This document shows positions 25,258-35,229 of a stretch of DNA of 64,000 nucleotides, piece after piece. The notes beneath the pieces were generated by a model, which saw only the letters and a list, made by a program, of their open reading frames with translations, ran no database searches and was not told where the DNA came from. The translations under genes and the position numbers were made by a program. Within the stretch, counting starts at the first letter, position 1. The number at the start of each line of letters is the position of its first letter. The stretch comes from Pseudomonas akapageensis (GTDB taxonomy: Bacteria; Pseudomonadota; Gammaproteobacteria; Pseudomonadales; Pseudomonadaceae): NCBI RefSeq assembly GCF_011355085.1, contig NZ_VXCP01000008.1, positions 1 to 64,000 on the forward strand, given 5' to 3'.

Positions 25258-28200
25258 ATGCGGTTTCGACGCTCGGTAGGGGTAGGTGGGGTTCTTTTTG
25301 GGGGGCTGTTGTTGACCGCTATGGTCCTGGGGGCACTGGTCTGGTTTCACCCGGAGTGGTTGGGGATGGCCGCTGGCAGTGCCCGGCAAACCTCCTGGCT
25401 CTCGGTGATCGCGGCGACGACATCGGTCGTGGTGATATTTCTGGGCGGCTACCGTCTGCTGTGGCAGCAGCAGGGACTTTCCACCTATCGCCGGCAGGGC
25501 GCGGATGAAGGGTTACAGCCCAGGCAAGTCAGCTTGCCTCCACCCTCAGAGGCGCGGACGGCGCAAAAGTTTGCCGCGCTTGATGCGCACCTGCGTCACC
25601 GCTACGGCTACTTCTGGCGCCGCAAGGTTCGCGTACTGCTGGTGGTTGGCGAACCCACGCAGATCGAAGCCATCGTGCCGGGCCTGACCGAGGCGCGACC
25701 TTGGTTGGAGGGCCAGGACACCGTCTTGCTGTGGGGCGGTAATGTGCAGACCAAGCCGGACGCGTCATTGCTCGCCCTGTGGCGCCAACTGTGTCGTTGG
25801 CGCGGCATGGACGGCGTCGTCTGGACACTGAACAAGGCGCAGAGCGCCGATTCGGCCAAGATGGGCAAGGGCGTGCGCGGTCTGCAAGATCTGGCCTTTG
25901 AGCTGGGCTGGCAGATGCCGCTGCACCTGTGGCAAGTCTGCGACAGTGCCTGGTCGCAACACACCCGCACGACCCAAGCGGTCGGCTGCAGCTTGCCCGC
26001 ACGCTGTACCGAGCAGGATCTGCAAAGCCATCTCGGTCAGTTGCTGGACCCCTTGCGCAGCATGGGACTGGAGCAGATGCAGGTCGATATGGGTCATGAC
26101 TTCCTGCTGCGTCTGTCTCGCGATCTGCAGGTCGAAGGCATTGCCCGTTGGCGCCAGGCGGTTTCGCCGTTGCTGGGTCAGTTCGCCCGTGGCGTGCCGC
26201 TGCGGGGGCTGTGGTTCAGCCTGGCATTGCCTGCGCCTGAGCCCAAGGTCAACGGTGAGGCGGAGCATCTTTGGCTGCGGGACCCGGCTTGGGGCGGCGT
26301 GCTCGGTGACCACAGCGCGACTGCTCGCCGCGTGGGCTGGAGCGCCCCGCGTATCGGCTATGCGCTGATGTTGGGCCTGGCCGCCGTGTGGGGCGCCGGC
26401 CTGCTGCTGTCGTTCGCCAGCAACCGCGCACAGATCGCGGACCTGCAAACTTCGCTGGCCACCCTGCAACAGGCCGAGCCCGGCGAGGCGCAACGCCTCG
26501 CCCTGAGCGAGTGGGTCCTCCAGTTGGGTCGCCTGGACTACCGCGCCGAACACGGCGCGCCCTGGTACCAGCGCTTCGGCCTCAACCAGAACCGCGCCTT
26601 GCTCGAGGCGTTGTGGCCGCACTATGTCGAGGTCACTCACCGCCTGCTGCGCGATCCGGCCGCCACCCAGTTGACGGCGCAACTCAACGCCCTGATCAAA
26701 CTCCCCCCGGACAGCCCCGAACGCACCCGGCGCTCCCGCGAGGCCTACGATCAACTCAAGGCCTACCTGATGCTGGCGAACCCGGAAAAGGCCGACGCGG
26801 CTTTTCTGGTCAACGTCCTGGGCCAAGCCGAACCGGACTTGTGGCAGTTTTACGCCGAACAGTTACCCGCCCATCCCCAGTGGCGCCTCGAGGCCGACCC
26901 GATGTTGGTGGCCCAGGCCCGCCTGGTCCTGCTCGGCCAACTGGGCCAGCGCAATGCCGAAGCCAGCCTGTACCAGCAGGTCCTCGACAGCAGCGCCAGC
27001 CACTATCCGGCCTTGCGCCTGCAGCAGATGCTCGGTGACAACGGCGGCATGGCACTGTTCTCCACCACCGCCAGCGTCCCCGGCGTGTTCACCCGCCAGG
27101 CCTGGGAAGGGCAGGTGCGCCAGGCCATCGACAAGATCGCCGCAGCACGCCGCGAAGAAGTCGACTGGGTGCTCAGCGACAACCCCGCGAGCCTTGCCGT
27201 CGAACTGAGTCCGGACGTGCTGCGCGAACGCCTCACCGCCCGCTACTTCCAGGATTACAGCGGCGCCTGGCTGGATTTTCTCGGCAGTCTGCGCTGGCAC
27301 CCGGCCGACAGCCTGGGGGATGTGATCGACCAGTTGACCCTGATGAGCGACGTGCGCCAGTCGCCGCTGATCGCCCTGATGAACACCCTGGCCTACCAGG
27401 GCCAGGCCGGCAGCCGTCGCCAGGCCCTGGCTGACTCGCTGCTGCAGTCGGCGCAGCAGCTGATCGCCCAGGACAAACAGCCGGTGATCGACCAGCAGGT
27501 CCAGGGTCCGAGTGGCCCGCTGGACGCCACCTTCGGCCCCTTGCTGACCCTGCTTGGCAGCGCCTCTGAAGACAAGACCGGCAACGACAGCCTGAGCCTG
27601 CAAGCCTTCCTCACCCAGGTCACCCGCGTGCGCCTGACCCTGCAGCAAATCAGCACCGCCCCCGACCCGCAAGCCATGACTCAGGCCCTGGCGCAAACCG
27701 TGTTCCAGGGCAAGAATGTCGACCTCACCGAAACCCAGGCCTACGGCAATCTGCTCGCCGCCAGCCTCGGTGCGGAGTGGGGCGGGATCGGCCAGACCCT
27801 CTTCGTGCAGCCGTTGGAGCAGGCCTGGCAGCGGGTTCTGCAACCCTCGGCGGCGAGCCTCAACCGCCAGTGGCAGCGGGCGATCGTCAGCCATTGGCAG
27901 AGTGCGTTCGCCAGCCGCTACCCGTTCGCCGCCACCCCCAGCGATGCCTCGCTGCCGATGCTGGGGCAGATGATCCGTGCCGACTCCGGGCGCATCGAGC
28001 AGTTCTTGCGGGAGCAACTGGGTGGCGTGCTGCGCAAGGAAGGCGACCGCTGGGTGGCCGATCCAAGGCACAGCCAGGGCCTGCGCTTCAACCCGCAATT
28101 TCTCACGGCCATCAACCAGCTCAGCCACCTGGCCGACGTGCTCTATACCGACGGCGGCATGGGCCTGAGCTTCGAACTGCGCGGCAAACCGGTGCGCGAT

Positions 28201-28584
28201 GTGGTGGAGACCGTTTTCGTCCTTAATGGCGAAAAGCATCACTACTTCAACCAGAAGGAAAGCTGGCAGCGCTTCGCCTGGCCCGGACGCAGCGACCGGC
28301 CGGGCGTGAGCCTGACCTGGACCAGCGTACGCACTGGTGCGCGCCTGTTTGGCGATTACGAAGGCACCTGGGGCCTGATTCGCCTGTTGGAACAAGCCCA
28401 GGTCACCCCGCTGGACGACGCCGACAGCCGCTACCGCCTGGTGCTCAAGGCCCCGGATGGTTTGGGCCTGACCTGGCATCTGCGCACCGAACTGGGGGCG
28501 GGGCCGCTGGCCTTGCTCAAGCTGCGCGGCTTCAAGTTGCCGTCGCAGATTTTCCTCGCCCAGAGCGGCGCTGATGGCCATTGA
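25258..28584 (+). CDS. tssM: TssM-like (ImcF/IcmF-related) T6SS membrane protein
   Basis: 1108 residues. Topology follows TssM: two N-terminal helices (~12-30 and ~48-66), a cytoplasmic domain, a third helix at ~365-390 (IGYALMLGLAAVWGAGLLLSF) and a long periplasmic part ending in the TssM C-terminal fold (FAWPGRSDRPGVSLTWTS... GTWGLIRLLEQA). The NTPase P-loop expected after RVLLVVG is GEPTQIEA, lacking the Gly-Lys-Ser/Thr, so nucleotide binding is doubtful. In canonical systems TssM spans the envelope with TssJ and TssL; neither partner is encoded here. AGGAG precedes the ATG. Followed by the broken tssF. Confidence 0.88.
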   Translation: MRFRRSVGVGGVLFGGLLLTAMVLGALVWFHPEWLGMAAGSARQTSWLSVIAATTSVVVIFLGGYRLLWQQQGLSTYRRQGADEGLQPRQVSLPPPSEARTAQKFAALDAHLRHRYGYFWRRKVRVLLVVGEPTQIEAIVPGLTEARPWLEGQDTVLLWGGNVQTKPDASLLALWRQLCRWRGMDGVVWTLNKAQSADSAKMGKGVRGLQDLAFELGWQMPLHLWQVCDSAWSQHTRTTQAVGCSLPARCTEQDLQSHLGQLLDPLRSMGLEQMQVDMGHDFLLRLSRDLQVEGIARWRQAVSPLLGQFARGVPLRGLWFSLALPAPEPKVNGEAEHLWLRDPAWGGVLGDHSATARRVGWSAPRIGYALMLGLAAVWGAGLLLSFASNRAQIADLQTSLATLQQAEPGEAQRLALSEWVLQLGRLDYRAEHGAPWYQRFGLNQNRALLEALWPHYVEVTHRLLRDPAATQLTAQLNALIKLPPDSPERTRRSREAYDQLKAYLMLANPEKADAAFLVNVLGQAEPDLWQFYAEQLPAHPQWRLEADPMLVAQARLVLLGQLGQRNAEASLYQQVLDSSASHYPALRLQQMLGDNGGMALFSTTASVPGVFTRQAWEGQVRQAIDKIAAARREEVDWVLSDNPASLAVELSPDVLRERLTARYFQDYSGAWLDFLGSLRWHPADSLGDVIDQLTLMSDVRQSPLIALMNTLAYQGQAGSRRQALADSLLQSAQQLIAQDKQPVIDQQVQGPSGPLDATFGPLLTLLGSASEDKTGNDSLSLQAFLTQVTRVRLTLQQISTAPDPQAMTQALAQTVFQGKNVDLTETQAYGNLLAASLGAEWGGIGQTLFVQPLEQAWQRVLQPSAASLNRQWQRAIVSHWQSAFASRYPFAATPSDASLPMLGQMIRADSGRIEQFLREQLGGVLRKEGDRWVADPRHSQGLRFNPQFLTAINQLSHLADVLYTDGGMGLSFELRGKPVRDVVETVFVLNGEKHHYFNQKESWQRFAWPGRSDRPGVSLTWTSVRTGARLFGDYEGTWGLIRLLEQAQVTPLDDADSRYRLVLKAPDGLGLTWHLRTELGAGPLALLKLRGFKLPSQIFLAQSGADGH

Positions 28585-28638
28585 CCCGGTACCCGCGGCA
28601 GTGCGCTGCGACCAATCCTTATTGATCAGGAGTTTTTT

Positions 28639-30407
28639 GTGGACAAGGACAATCTGACGCTGCATTACTTCGATGCCGAGATGCGTTACCTGCGCGAGGC
28701 TGCCAAGGAGTTTGCGCAAGCCTTCCCGGACCGGGCGGCGCAGCTGAACCTGGACAAGCCGGGCGCACACGACCCTTATGTGGAACGCCTGTTCGAGGGC
28801 TTTGCCTTTCTGATGGGGCGGTTGCGCGAGAAGCTCGACGACGACCTGCCGGAGCTGACCGAAGGCTTGGTCAGCCTGCTGTGGCCGCATTACTTGCGGA
28901 CCATTCCATCGCTATCGATCGTCGAACTGGTGCCCGCGATCGAGCAGATGAAGGACAGCGAAACGATCGATAAGGCCTGGAAGTGCTATCACAGCCCATC
29001 GGACCACAGCGCACCCGGTGCCGTTACACCACCACCCAGGACCTGACGCTGCGGCCACTCGCCCTGGAGTCGCTGCGCGTTGGCCACGAGCCGGATGGAC
29101 GTTCGCTGCTGCGTCTGCGCTTTGCCTGCAGTGCGTTGGCCGACTGGAGCCAGATTGATCTGAGCCGCGTGCCAATGTACCTCAACGCCGATGCTCCGCT
29201 GGCCAGTGCGCTGCACCAGGCACTGACCCTGAACACCCAGGCGCTGTACGTGCGCATGCCAGGGCAGACCGATCGCCAGGCGCTGAAAGGCCATTTTGCG
29301 GCCAAGGGCTTCGGTGATGAAGATAGCCTGTGGCCCAAGGGCGACAGCGCTTTCAGCGGTTATCAACTGCTGCTGGAGTATTTCACCTTCAGTGAGAAGT
29401 TCATGTTCGTGACCCTTTGTGGGCTGGAACAGTTGAACATCCTGCCAGGCACACCCTGGTTCGAACTTGAAGTTGTGTTACGCGAGCCGTGGCCGCACAC
29501 ATTTGACCTGAGTGCCGAGCATATTCGACTGCATGCGGTGCCGGTGATCAATCTGTTTGCGCTGGAGGCCGACCCCTTGGCGCTGGCACCCTTGCAAACC
29601 GACTACCTGCTCAGGCCCATGCGTCTGCAGGATGGTCATACGGAAATTTATTCGGTGGACCATGTCACGTCTTCGAAGAACGGCGAGCATACGGAATATG
29701 TGCCGTTCACCAGCTTTCGCCATAAGGGCGGCATGCTGCGCGACGAGGCGCCCGAGCGCTACTTCCATACCCGATTGAAGCGTGGCGCCAATGGTTTGCA
29801 CGACACCTGGCTCATTTTGGGCGGCGAAGGCTTCGATCAGGATGCGCTGGACCAGGACAAAAGCCTGTCCTTGCGACTGACCGGCACCAACGGGCAATTA
29901 CCGCGCAAGGCGCTGCAAAGCACCTTGCTCGATACCCTGGTGCAATCCTCGCTGACCGGCTTGCGAGTGCGCAACCTGTGCGCGCCGACCTTGCCCTGCT
30001 ACCCGCCGAATCGCGATCGCTTTCACTGGCGCGTGCTCAGCCACCTGGGCTCGAATTTCCTGCCTATGCTCGACAATGCCGAGGTGCTGCGCGGCACCCT
30101 GGCACTGTACGACTGGACGGGCAGTGAGCTGAACCGGCGTCGCCTGGAAGCGATAGTCGAAGTGAACCACTACCTGATCGAGCGCTTCGAGAAAGGCTTC
30201 TTGCTGCGCGGCGTGGACATCGAAGTCACCCTGGATGCCAATGGCTTTTGCGGCGAGGGCGACATCAGCCTATTCGGCGAAATGCTCAATCGCTTCTTTG
30301 CCCTGTACGCCGACATCCACCTGTTCAACCAGCTCACGCTGATCCTGCAACCGAGTGGAAAGTGCCTGCGATGGAGCGAGAATCACAGTCAGCGTATTCC
30401 CGGTTGA
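28639..30407 (+). pseudogene. tssF: tssF, T6SS baseplate protein, frameshifted
   Basis: GTG 28639 (AGGAG at 28628) begins a TssF N-terminus (HYFDAEMRYLREAAKEFAQAFPDRAAQL). The frame runs to a stop near 29045, but from 28983 the -1 frame carries the continuation (VLSQPIGPQRTRCRYTTTQDLTLRPL and about 470 further residues including the FFALYADIHLFNQ end). Together the parts match the usual ~590 residues. Adding one G after AAG at 28981-28983 restores a single frame (AWK-VLSQP). No slippery heptamer is evident, so a real mutation or a sequencing error is likelier than programmed shifting. No tssG follows. Confidence 0.85.
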
Positions 30408-30575
30408 AAGCCCTGGGCGAGTGAGCAGGTAGAACTAGCTCAATCATTGATTTGGCTGGCTCGATTCTGTGATTCCAATTGGTCAGGTAACGGTTTTGTA
30501 TAGGCCAGTGATGTGCATCGGAAAACACCGCTCCTCACCTAAGTCTTTGCTTCTGCTGGAGAATCCCGGACAATC

Positions 30576-30607
30576 GCGCCCCTCTTAATGGCTGGGGCGC
30601 TGTTTTT
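30576..30607 (+). terminator. Rho-independent terminator
   Basis: GCGCCCC at 30576-30582 pairs with GGGGCGC at 30594-30600 around an 11-base loop and is followed by TGTTTTT. It lies 169 bases past tssF and 60 before the serine transporter, so it either ends the T6SS unit or acts as a leader attenuator of the transporter. Confidence 0.7.
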
Positions 30608-30666
30608 GACCTGTTTCGATCCGTCCCGGCCATGTGTCAATGACCGGCTAGCGGAGATTCGACCGG

Positions 30667-31944
30667 ATGAATGACCAGGCCCAGAGCGTTGATCAACGCT
30701 TCGATTCGGCAACAACGAGCGTCGCCACCTGGAACCGCCAGGACACCACGTGGATGCTCGGCCTTTTTGGCACGGCCATCGGCGCGGGCACCCTGTTTTT
30801 GCCTATCAATGCCGGCATCGGCGGCTTCTGGCCATTGATGATCCTGGCCTTGCTGGCGTTTCCGATGACGTTCTTCGCCCACCGTGGCCTGACCCGTTTC
30901 GTGCTGTCCGGGCGCGAAGGCTCGGACATCACCGAGGTGGTCGAGGAGCACTTCGGCATCAAGGCCGGAGCCTTGATCACGTTGCTGTATTTCTTCGCGA
31001 TCTTCCCGATCCTGCTGATCTACAGCGTGGCCCTGACCAATACCGTCGGCAGCTTCATGGAGCATCAGCTGCATATCGCGCCGCCCCCGCGGGCGATCCT
31101 GGCGTTCGTGCTGATCCTTGGCCTGCTGGCCGTAGTGCGCTGCGGCGAGCAGGTGATAGTCAAAGCCATGAGCCTGATGGTCTATCCCTTTATCGTCGCC
31201 TTGCTGTTTCTGGCGGTGTTCCTGATTCCGCACTGGAACGGCGGCATCCTCGCCACCGCTTCCGCAATGCCATCGTCCTCGGCCTTGCTGCATACCCTGT
31301 GGCTGGCAATCCCGGTGATGGTGTTCTCGTTCAACCACTCGCCGATCATTTCTGCCTTTGCGGTGGATCAGAAGCGTCGTTACGGCGAGCATGCCGAAGA
31401 GCGCAGTGGACAGATCCTCGGCCGTGCCCACGGCCTGATGGTGGTGATGGTGCTATTCTTCGTGTTCAGCTGCGTGCTGACCCTGTCGCCGGCACAGCTG
31501 GCCGAGGCCAAGGCGCAGAATTTGTCGATCCTGTCGTACCTGGCCAACCACTTCAGTAACCCGACCATCGCCTTTGCCGCGCCGTTGATTGCGTTCGTGG
31601 CCATTGCCAAGTCGTTCCTGGGTCACTACATCGGTGCCAGCGAGGGCCTCAAGGGCCTGATCGTCAAGAGCGGTCGCCGCCCGGCAGCCAAGACTCTCGA
31701 CCGCGTCACCGCGGCCTTCATGCTGGTGGTGTGCTGGCTGGTGGCGACCCTGAACCCGAGCATTCTCGGCATGATCGAGACCCTGGGCGGGCCGATCATT
31801 GCGGCGCTGCTGTTCCTGATGCCGATGTACGCAATCCGCCGGGTGCCGGCGATGCGCCGTTACAGCGGGCAGGCTTCGAACGTGTTCGTGGTGGCGGTGG
31901 GGCTGGTGGCGATTTCGGCGTTGATTTATTCCTTGTCGGTGTAG
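30667..31944 (+). CDS. Serine/threonine transporter, SdaC/HAAAP family
   Basis: 425 residues, about eleven hydrophobic segments. It opens with DTTWMLGLFGTAIGAGTLFLPINAGIGGFWPL, the characteristic first helix of the hydroxy/aromatic amino acid permease family, and contains VMVFSFNHSPIISAFAVDQKRRYG near residue 220, a strong SdaC/TdcC signature. It should import serine or threonine with a proton. It is a single-gene unit behind a terminator-like hairpin and is followed by a short palindrome at 31963-31991. Confidence 0.88.
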   Translation: MNDQAQSVDQRFDSATTSVATWNRQDTTWMLGLFGTAIGAGTLFLPINAGIGGFWPLMILALLAFPMTFFAHRGLTRFVLSGREGSDITEVVEEHFGIKAGALITLLYFFAIFPILLIYSVALTNTVGSFMEHQLHIAPPPRAILAFVLILGLLAVVRCGEQVIVKAMSLMVYPFIVALLFLAVFLIPHWNGGILATASAMPSSSALLHTLWLAIPVMVFSFNHSPIISAFAVDQKRRYGEHAEERSGQILGRAHGLMVVMVLFFVFSCVLTLSPAQLAEAKAQNLSILSYLANHFSNPTIAFAAPLIAFVAIAKSFLGHYIGASEGLKGLIVKSGRRPAAKTLDRVTAAFMLVVCWLVATLNPSILGMIETLGGPIIAALLFLMPMYAIRRVPAMRRYSGQASNVFVVAVGLVAISALIYSLSV

Positions 31945-31962
31945 TCGGCATATAGCGACCGC

Positions 31963-31991
31963 CTCGTTCCCACGCGGAGCGTGGGAACGAG
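31963..31991. repeat. Minimal palindrome, copy B of the family
   Basis: A single hairpin with 13-base perfect arms (CTCGTTCCCACGC and its complement) around a 3-base loop. It equals the outer arms of the larger copies at 5-103, 60051-60162 and 63084-63183 without the inner hairpins. It is 19 bases past the transporter stop and could stop transcription or protect the 3' end. Confidence 0.85.
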
Positions 31992-32061
31992 AATTCCAAC
32001 ATCCATACCGAATCCCTGCCATGCTGAAAGATGCACTCAACGCTGGCAGAGGAGTTCGGCT

Positions 32062-32571
32062 ATGGACGAAATTGCACAATTGGGCGAAATGCTGCGTCAG
32101 CATGCCCTCAGCGAAGAGCACAAGAAGCGCCAGTTCGACGAGCAGACCGCTGCCTGGGCCGCAAGTATCGTGCAGCTCTACGCCAACATCGAACAGTGGC
32201 TGCAGCCGGTCCGTAGCGAGGGCCTGCTGGAAGTCCAGCGTGAGCCTTACATTGCTGCCAACGCGGTATTCGCGCCCACGGTCTCGCCCTTTGCCACGGA
32301 AAAGCTCGCCATTACCGTCACCGGCAAGACCATCGAGTTGGTCCCGGAAGTCATGGGCGCCAAGGGGTCGATCACCATTTCGGTGGTGGGCTTGCCGTCC
32401 GATCGCTACGGCAGCATTTCGCTGATCTGCCTGCCACCGTCCACCGAGTGGTCATGGCGCAAGGATCGCGGTATCAATCAGCCTGACCTTTTCCCCTTTA
32501 CCGCCGACTTTTTTGCCCTGCAGTTGCAGAGTCTGATACCCAAGGTACGAGAGCCGTCCGAGCCCAATTAG
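32062..32571 (+). CDS. Hypothetical protein, 169 residues
   Basis: No family recognised. The protein starts MDEIAQLGEMLRQHALSEEHKKRQFDEQTAAWAASIVQLYANIEQWL, a likely amphipathic helical region (~1-48). A compact part rich in beta-prone residues follows (LAITVTGKTIELVPEVMGAKGSITISVVGLPSDRYGSISLICLP). There is no signal peptide or membrane helix. AGAGGAG at 32048-32054 supports ATG 32062; an in-frame ATG at 31981 would overlap the palindrome and is rejected. It sits alone between the transporter and the DUF1652 gene. Confidence 0.75.
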   Translation: MDEIAQLGEMLRQHALSEEHKKRQFDEQTAAWAASIVQLYANIEQWLQPVRSEGLLEVQREPYIAANAVFAPTVSPFATEKLAITVTGKTIELVPEVMGAKGSITISVVGLPSDRYGSISLICLPPSTEWSWRKDRGINQPDLFPFTADFFALQLQSLIPKVREPSEPN

Positions 32572-32841
32572 CGCGACGCGACAGATGGCGCACCGCTGCC
32601 GTGCATTCTGCATGAGCTGAGTCCGCCGTTTTTCGCCGATTTTTGCTCGGCTGAAACGTTCATTCTCAAGGGTGATGTGCCACATCAATCATGGCCGCTA
32701 CGACGATTGATCGAATTGTCCCGGCAAGGTTTGCGAGGGGCGGGCGCGGGGTATATACAGAGCTATGCACCAAGGTCGAAGCATCGATCGGAGTAGCTGT
32801 ATGCCTGTGATTTCTGCGGTTTCTGCCTGAGGAAATGAACC

Positions 32842-33105
32842 ATGATGACTCTGGGTCTTTGCCCGCTGGAACTACGCAACATCATCGAATGTGAGTTCCT
32901 GCCGCTGCAATGCACCTGTACCTGTGCCCCGGATCAGACGTTGACTGTGCATATCACCGATCCTGCCACGCACTGTGATTTGGTCGTGCCGGGGATATCC
33001 ATGGACCGACTGTCGAGCAGCAAGGAAATCTCCCGCCTGGTCGATGAGTTGCGCGCGAAACTGGAGTGCAAGCAGCACAGCCTTGCGCATCCTATTGCAG
33101 GTTGA
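32842..33105 (+). CDS. DUF1652 family small protein
   Basis: 87 residues matching the Pseudomonas-restricted DUF1652 pattern: LCPLELRNIIECEFLPLQCTCTCAPDQTLTVHITDPA, then VPGISMDRLSSSKEISRLVDELRAKL. Function is unknown in the family. The gap 32572-32841 before it (270 bases) holds no gene I can see. GAGGAA sits shortly upstream of the ATG at 32842; an adjacent ATG at 32845 is equally possible. Confidence 0.85.
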   Translation: MMTLGLCPLELRNIIECEFLPLQCTCTCAPDQTLTVHITDPATHCDLVVPGISMDRLSSSKEISRLVDELRAKLECKQHSLAHPIAG

Positions 33106-33237
33106 GGGGCCTCGCCGCAGGCGAAATGCGGGGAAGCTGTCCGCAAGCTCAACATATTGTTGCCGGACCATAGGTGTCGCGGCGCTTTCGTGTTTAACTT
33201 TGTGGCTTAACCCAAACCCTGCAGAAGGACTTCGTTC

Positions 33238-33738
33238 ATGGCTCAAGTGACTCTCAAAGGCAATCCGGTTCAGGTCAACGGTCAACTGCCTCAGGCAGGT
33301 TCCCAGGCGCCGGCGTTCTCGCTGGTTGGTGAAGGGCTGGCCGATGTGACCCTGAAGGATTTCGCCGGCAAGCGCAAAGTGCTGAACATTTTCCCAAGCG
33401 TCGACACCCCGACCTGCGCCACTTCGGTTCGCAAGTTCAACGCCCAGGCCAACGATGTCGCCAACACCGTCGTGCTGTGCATCTCCGCCGACCTGCCGTT
33501 CGCCCAGGCGCGTTTCTGCGGCGCCGAAGGCCTGGGGAACGTCAAGAACCTGTCCACCCTGCGTGGTCGTGAATTCATCGAGAACTACGGCGTCGCCATC
33601 GCCGACGGCCCGCTGGCCGGCCTGACCGCCCGTGCCGTGGTGGTGCTGGACGAGAATGACAAAGTGCTGCACAGCGAACTGGTCAAGGAAATCGCTGAAG
33701 AGCCGAACTACGAAGCTGCCCTGGCTGTATTGAAGTAA
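33238..33738 (+). CDS. tpx: Thiol peroxidase Tpx
   Basis: 166 residues, exact family length for the atypical 2-Cys peroxiredoxin Tpx. The peroxidatic cysteine is C60 in [16 protein letters not shown] and the resolving cysteine C94 in ARFCGAEGL, both in standard spacing. It reduces hydrogen peroxide and alkyl hydroperoxides with thioredoxin. AGAAGGA precedes the ATG, and a clear terminator at 33759-33789 ends the single-gene unit. Confidence 0.96.
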   Translation: MAQVTLKGNPVQVNGQLPQAGSQAPAFSLVGEGLADVTLKDFAGKRKVLNIFPSVDTPTCATSVRKFNAQANDVANTVVLCISADLPFAQARFCGAEGLGNVKNLSTLRGREFIENYGVAIADGPLAGLTARAVVVLDENDKVLHSELVKEIAEEPNYEAALAVLK

Positions 33739-33758
33739 TCGCTCCTGCCGAGTGATCG

Positions 33759-33789
33759 ACGGCCTGGCCTTGCCCAGGCCGTTTTTATT
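33759..33789 (+). terminator. Rho-independent terminator of tpx
   Basis: ACGGCCTGG at 33759-33767 pairs with CCAGGCCGT at 33774-33782, and the T-rich run TTTTATTT follows. It starts 21 bases past the tpx stop codon. Confidence 0.9.
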
Positions 33790-33906
33790 TGTGTTTCATG
33801 ATGTTAGCCAGCGTCAGCAATACGTAAATAGCCGGTAAAGGCGCTTTGCATATTGCTCCTCAATGCTTATCGTTCACTTTCCCCCACGTAGAAGCTTTCG
33901 CGCACA

Positions 33907-35229
33907 ATGGTTGGTCTCCCCATGCAATTGTCTGGTTCCCGCAATTCCCGTCGCTGGCTGTTCGGCCTGCTGATCCTCCTGCTCGTTGCCCTGCTGTGCT
34001 GGTGGCTGTGGCCTGCCGCGTCGGTACACAAGGGCGCCGCGGGGGGCAAGGGTGGAGCGGGGCGACCCGGGTCTGGCCAGTTCGGCGGGATGGGGCGGCC
34101 TGGTTTCGGCCAGAACGGCGGTGCGGTGCCAGTGCGCGTGGCACCAGCGACGGTGGGTGATTTCCCGGTGTACCTCAAGGCGCTGGGGACGGTGACGGCG
34201 ACCAACACCGTGAACGTGCGCAGCCGGGTGGCCGGCGAGCTGGTCAAGGTGTATTTCCAGGAGGGTCAATTGGTCAAGGCCGGCGACCTGCTGGCTGAAA
34301 TCGACCCGCGCAGCTACCAGATCGCCTTGCAGCAGGCCGAAGGCACGCTGCTGCAGAACCAGGCCCAGCTCAAGAACGCGCAACTGGACCTGGCGCGCTA
34401 TCGCGGCCTGTTCGCCGAAGACAGCATCGCCAAGCAGACCCTCGATACCCAGGCGGCGCTGGTCAGCCAGTATGAAGGGACGATCAAGACCAACCAGGCA
34501 GCGGTCGGCGATGCCCGGCTCAACCTGGAATTCACCAAGATCCGTGCACCGATTACCGGTCGCCTGGGCTTGCGCCAGCTGGACGTGGGCAACCTGGTGG
34601 CGGCCAATGACACCACGGCCCTGGTGGTCATCACCCAGATCGAACCGATCACGGTCAGTTTCACCCTGCCGCAAAACAGCCTGCCCGAAGTACTCGATCG
34701 ATTCCACGGCGGCGCGAGCCTGCCCGTCGAGGCCTGGGATCGCAGCGATGTGAAGCAGCAGGCCACCGGGGTATTGCGCAGCATCGACAACCAGATCGAC
34801 ACCGCCACCGGCACCTTGAAGTTCAAGGCGCGCTTCGAGAACAAGGACGAAGCCCTGTTCCCCAATCAGTTCGTCAACGTGCGCCTGCTCGCCAACACCC
34901 TGAAAGGCGTGGTGCTGGCGCCTTCGGCGGCGATCCAGTTCGGCAACGACGGCAGCTTCGTGTATGTCATGGACGGCGACAACAAGGTCAGGATCCGTCA
35001 ACTGACCGTCGGTGCCACCGACGGCACGACGACCGTGGTCACCAAGGGCCTGGAGAAGGGCGAGCGTGTCGTGCTCGAAGGCACTGACCGCCTGCGCGAT
35101 GGCAGCGATGTGGAAGTGGTCAATGACGCGCCCCAGGCGCCCAACGCGCCTGATGAACACCTGCTGGGCCAGGACTCGAAACCGGGTGCTTCGGCTGAGG
35201 CCGGCAAGCAGGCCAAGAGCGGCGTATGA
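33907..35229 (+). CDS. muxA: RND efflux periplasmic adaptor, MuxA/MdtA type
   Basis: 440 residues. A single N-terminal anchor helix ([21 protein letters not shown]) is followed by a Gly-rich linker and the adaptor body: lipoyl halves ([33 protein letters not shown] and [23 protein letters not shown]), helical hairpin between, then beta-barrel and membrane-proximal parts. It links the inner-membrane RND pumps to the outer-membrane channel. An alternative start is ATG 33922; neither has a strong ribosome binding site. The stop overlaps the muxB start by 4 bases. Calling it Mux rather than Mdt follows from Pseudomonas operon order with two RND genes and an OMF. Confidence 0.9.
   Translation: MVGLPMQLSGSRNSRRWLFGLLILLLVALLCWWLWPAASVHKGAAGGKGGAGRPGSGQFGGMGRPGFGQNGGAVPVRVAPATVGDFPVYLKALGTVTATNTVNVRSRVAGELVKVYFQEGQLVKAGDLLAEIDPRSYQIALQQAEGTLLQNQAQLKNAQLDLARYRGLFAEDSIAKQTLDTQAALVSQYEGTIKTNQAAVGDARLNLEFTKIRAPITGRLGLRQLDVGNLVAANDTTALVVITQIEPITVSFTLPQNSLPEVLDRFHGGASLPVEAWDRSDVKQQATGVLRSIDNQIDTATGTLKFKARFENKDEALFPNQFVNVRLLANTLKGVVLAPSAAIQFGNDGSFVYVMDGDNKVRIRQLTVGATDGTTTVVTKGLEKGERVVLEGTDRLRDGSDVEVVNDAPQAPNAPDEHLLGQDSKPGASAEAGKQAKSGV

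Noticed and set aside
28975..28995. Programmed frameshift in tssF
   Set aside because: No slippery heptamer or downstream hairpin is evident; other TssF proteins are made from one frame.
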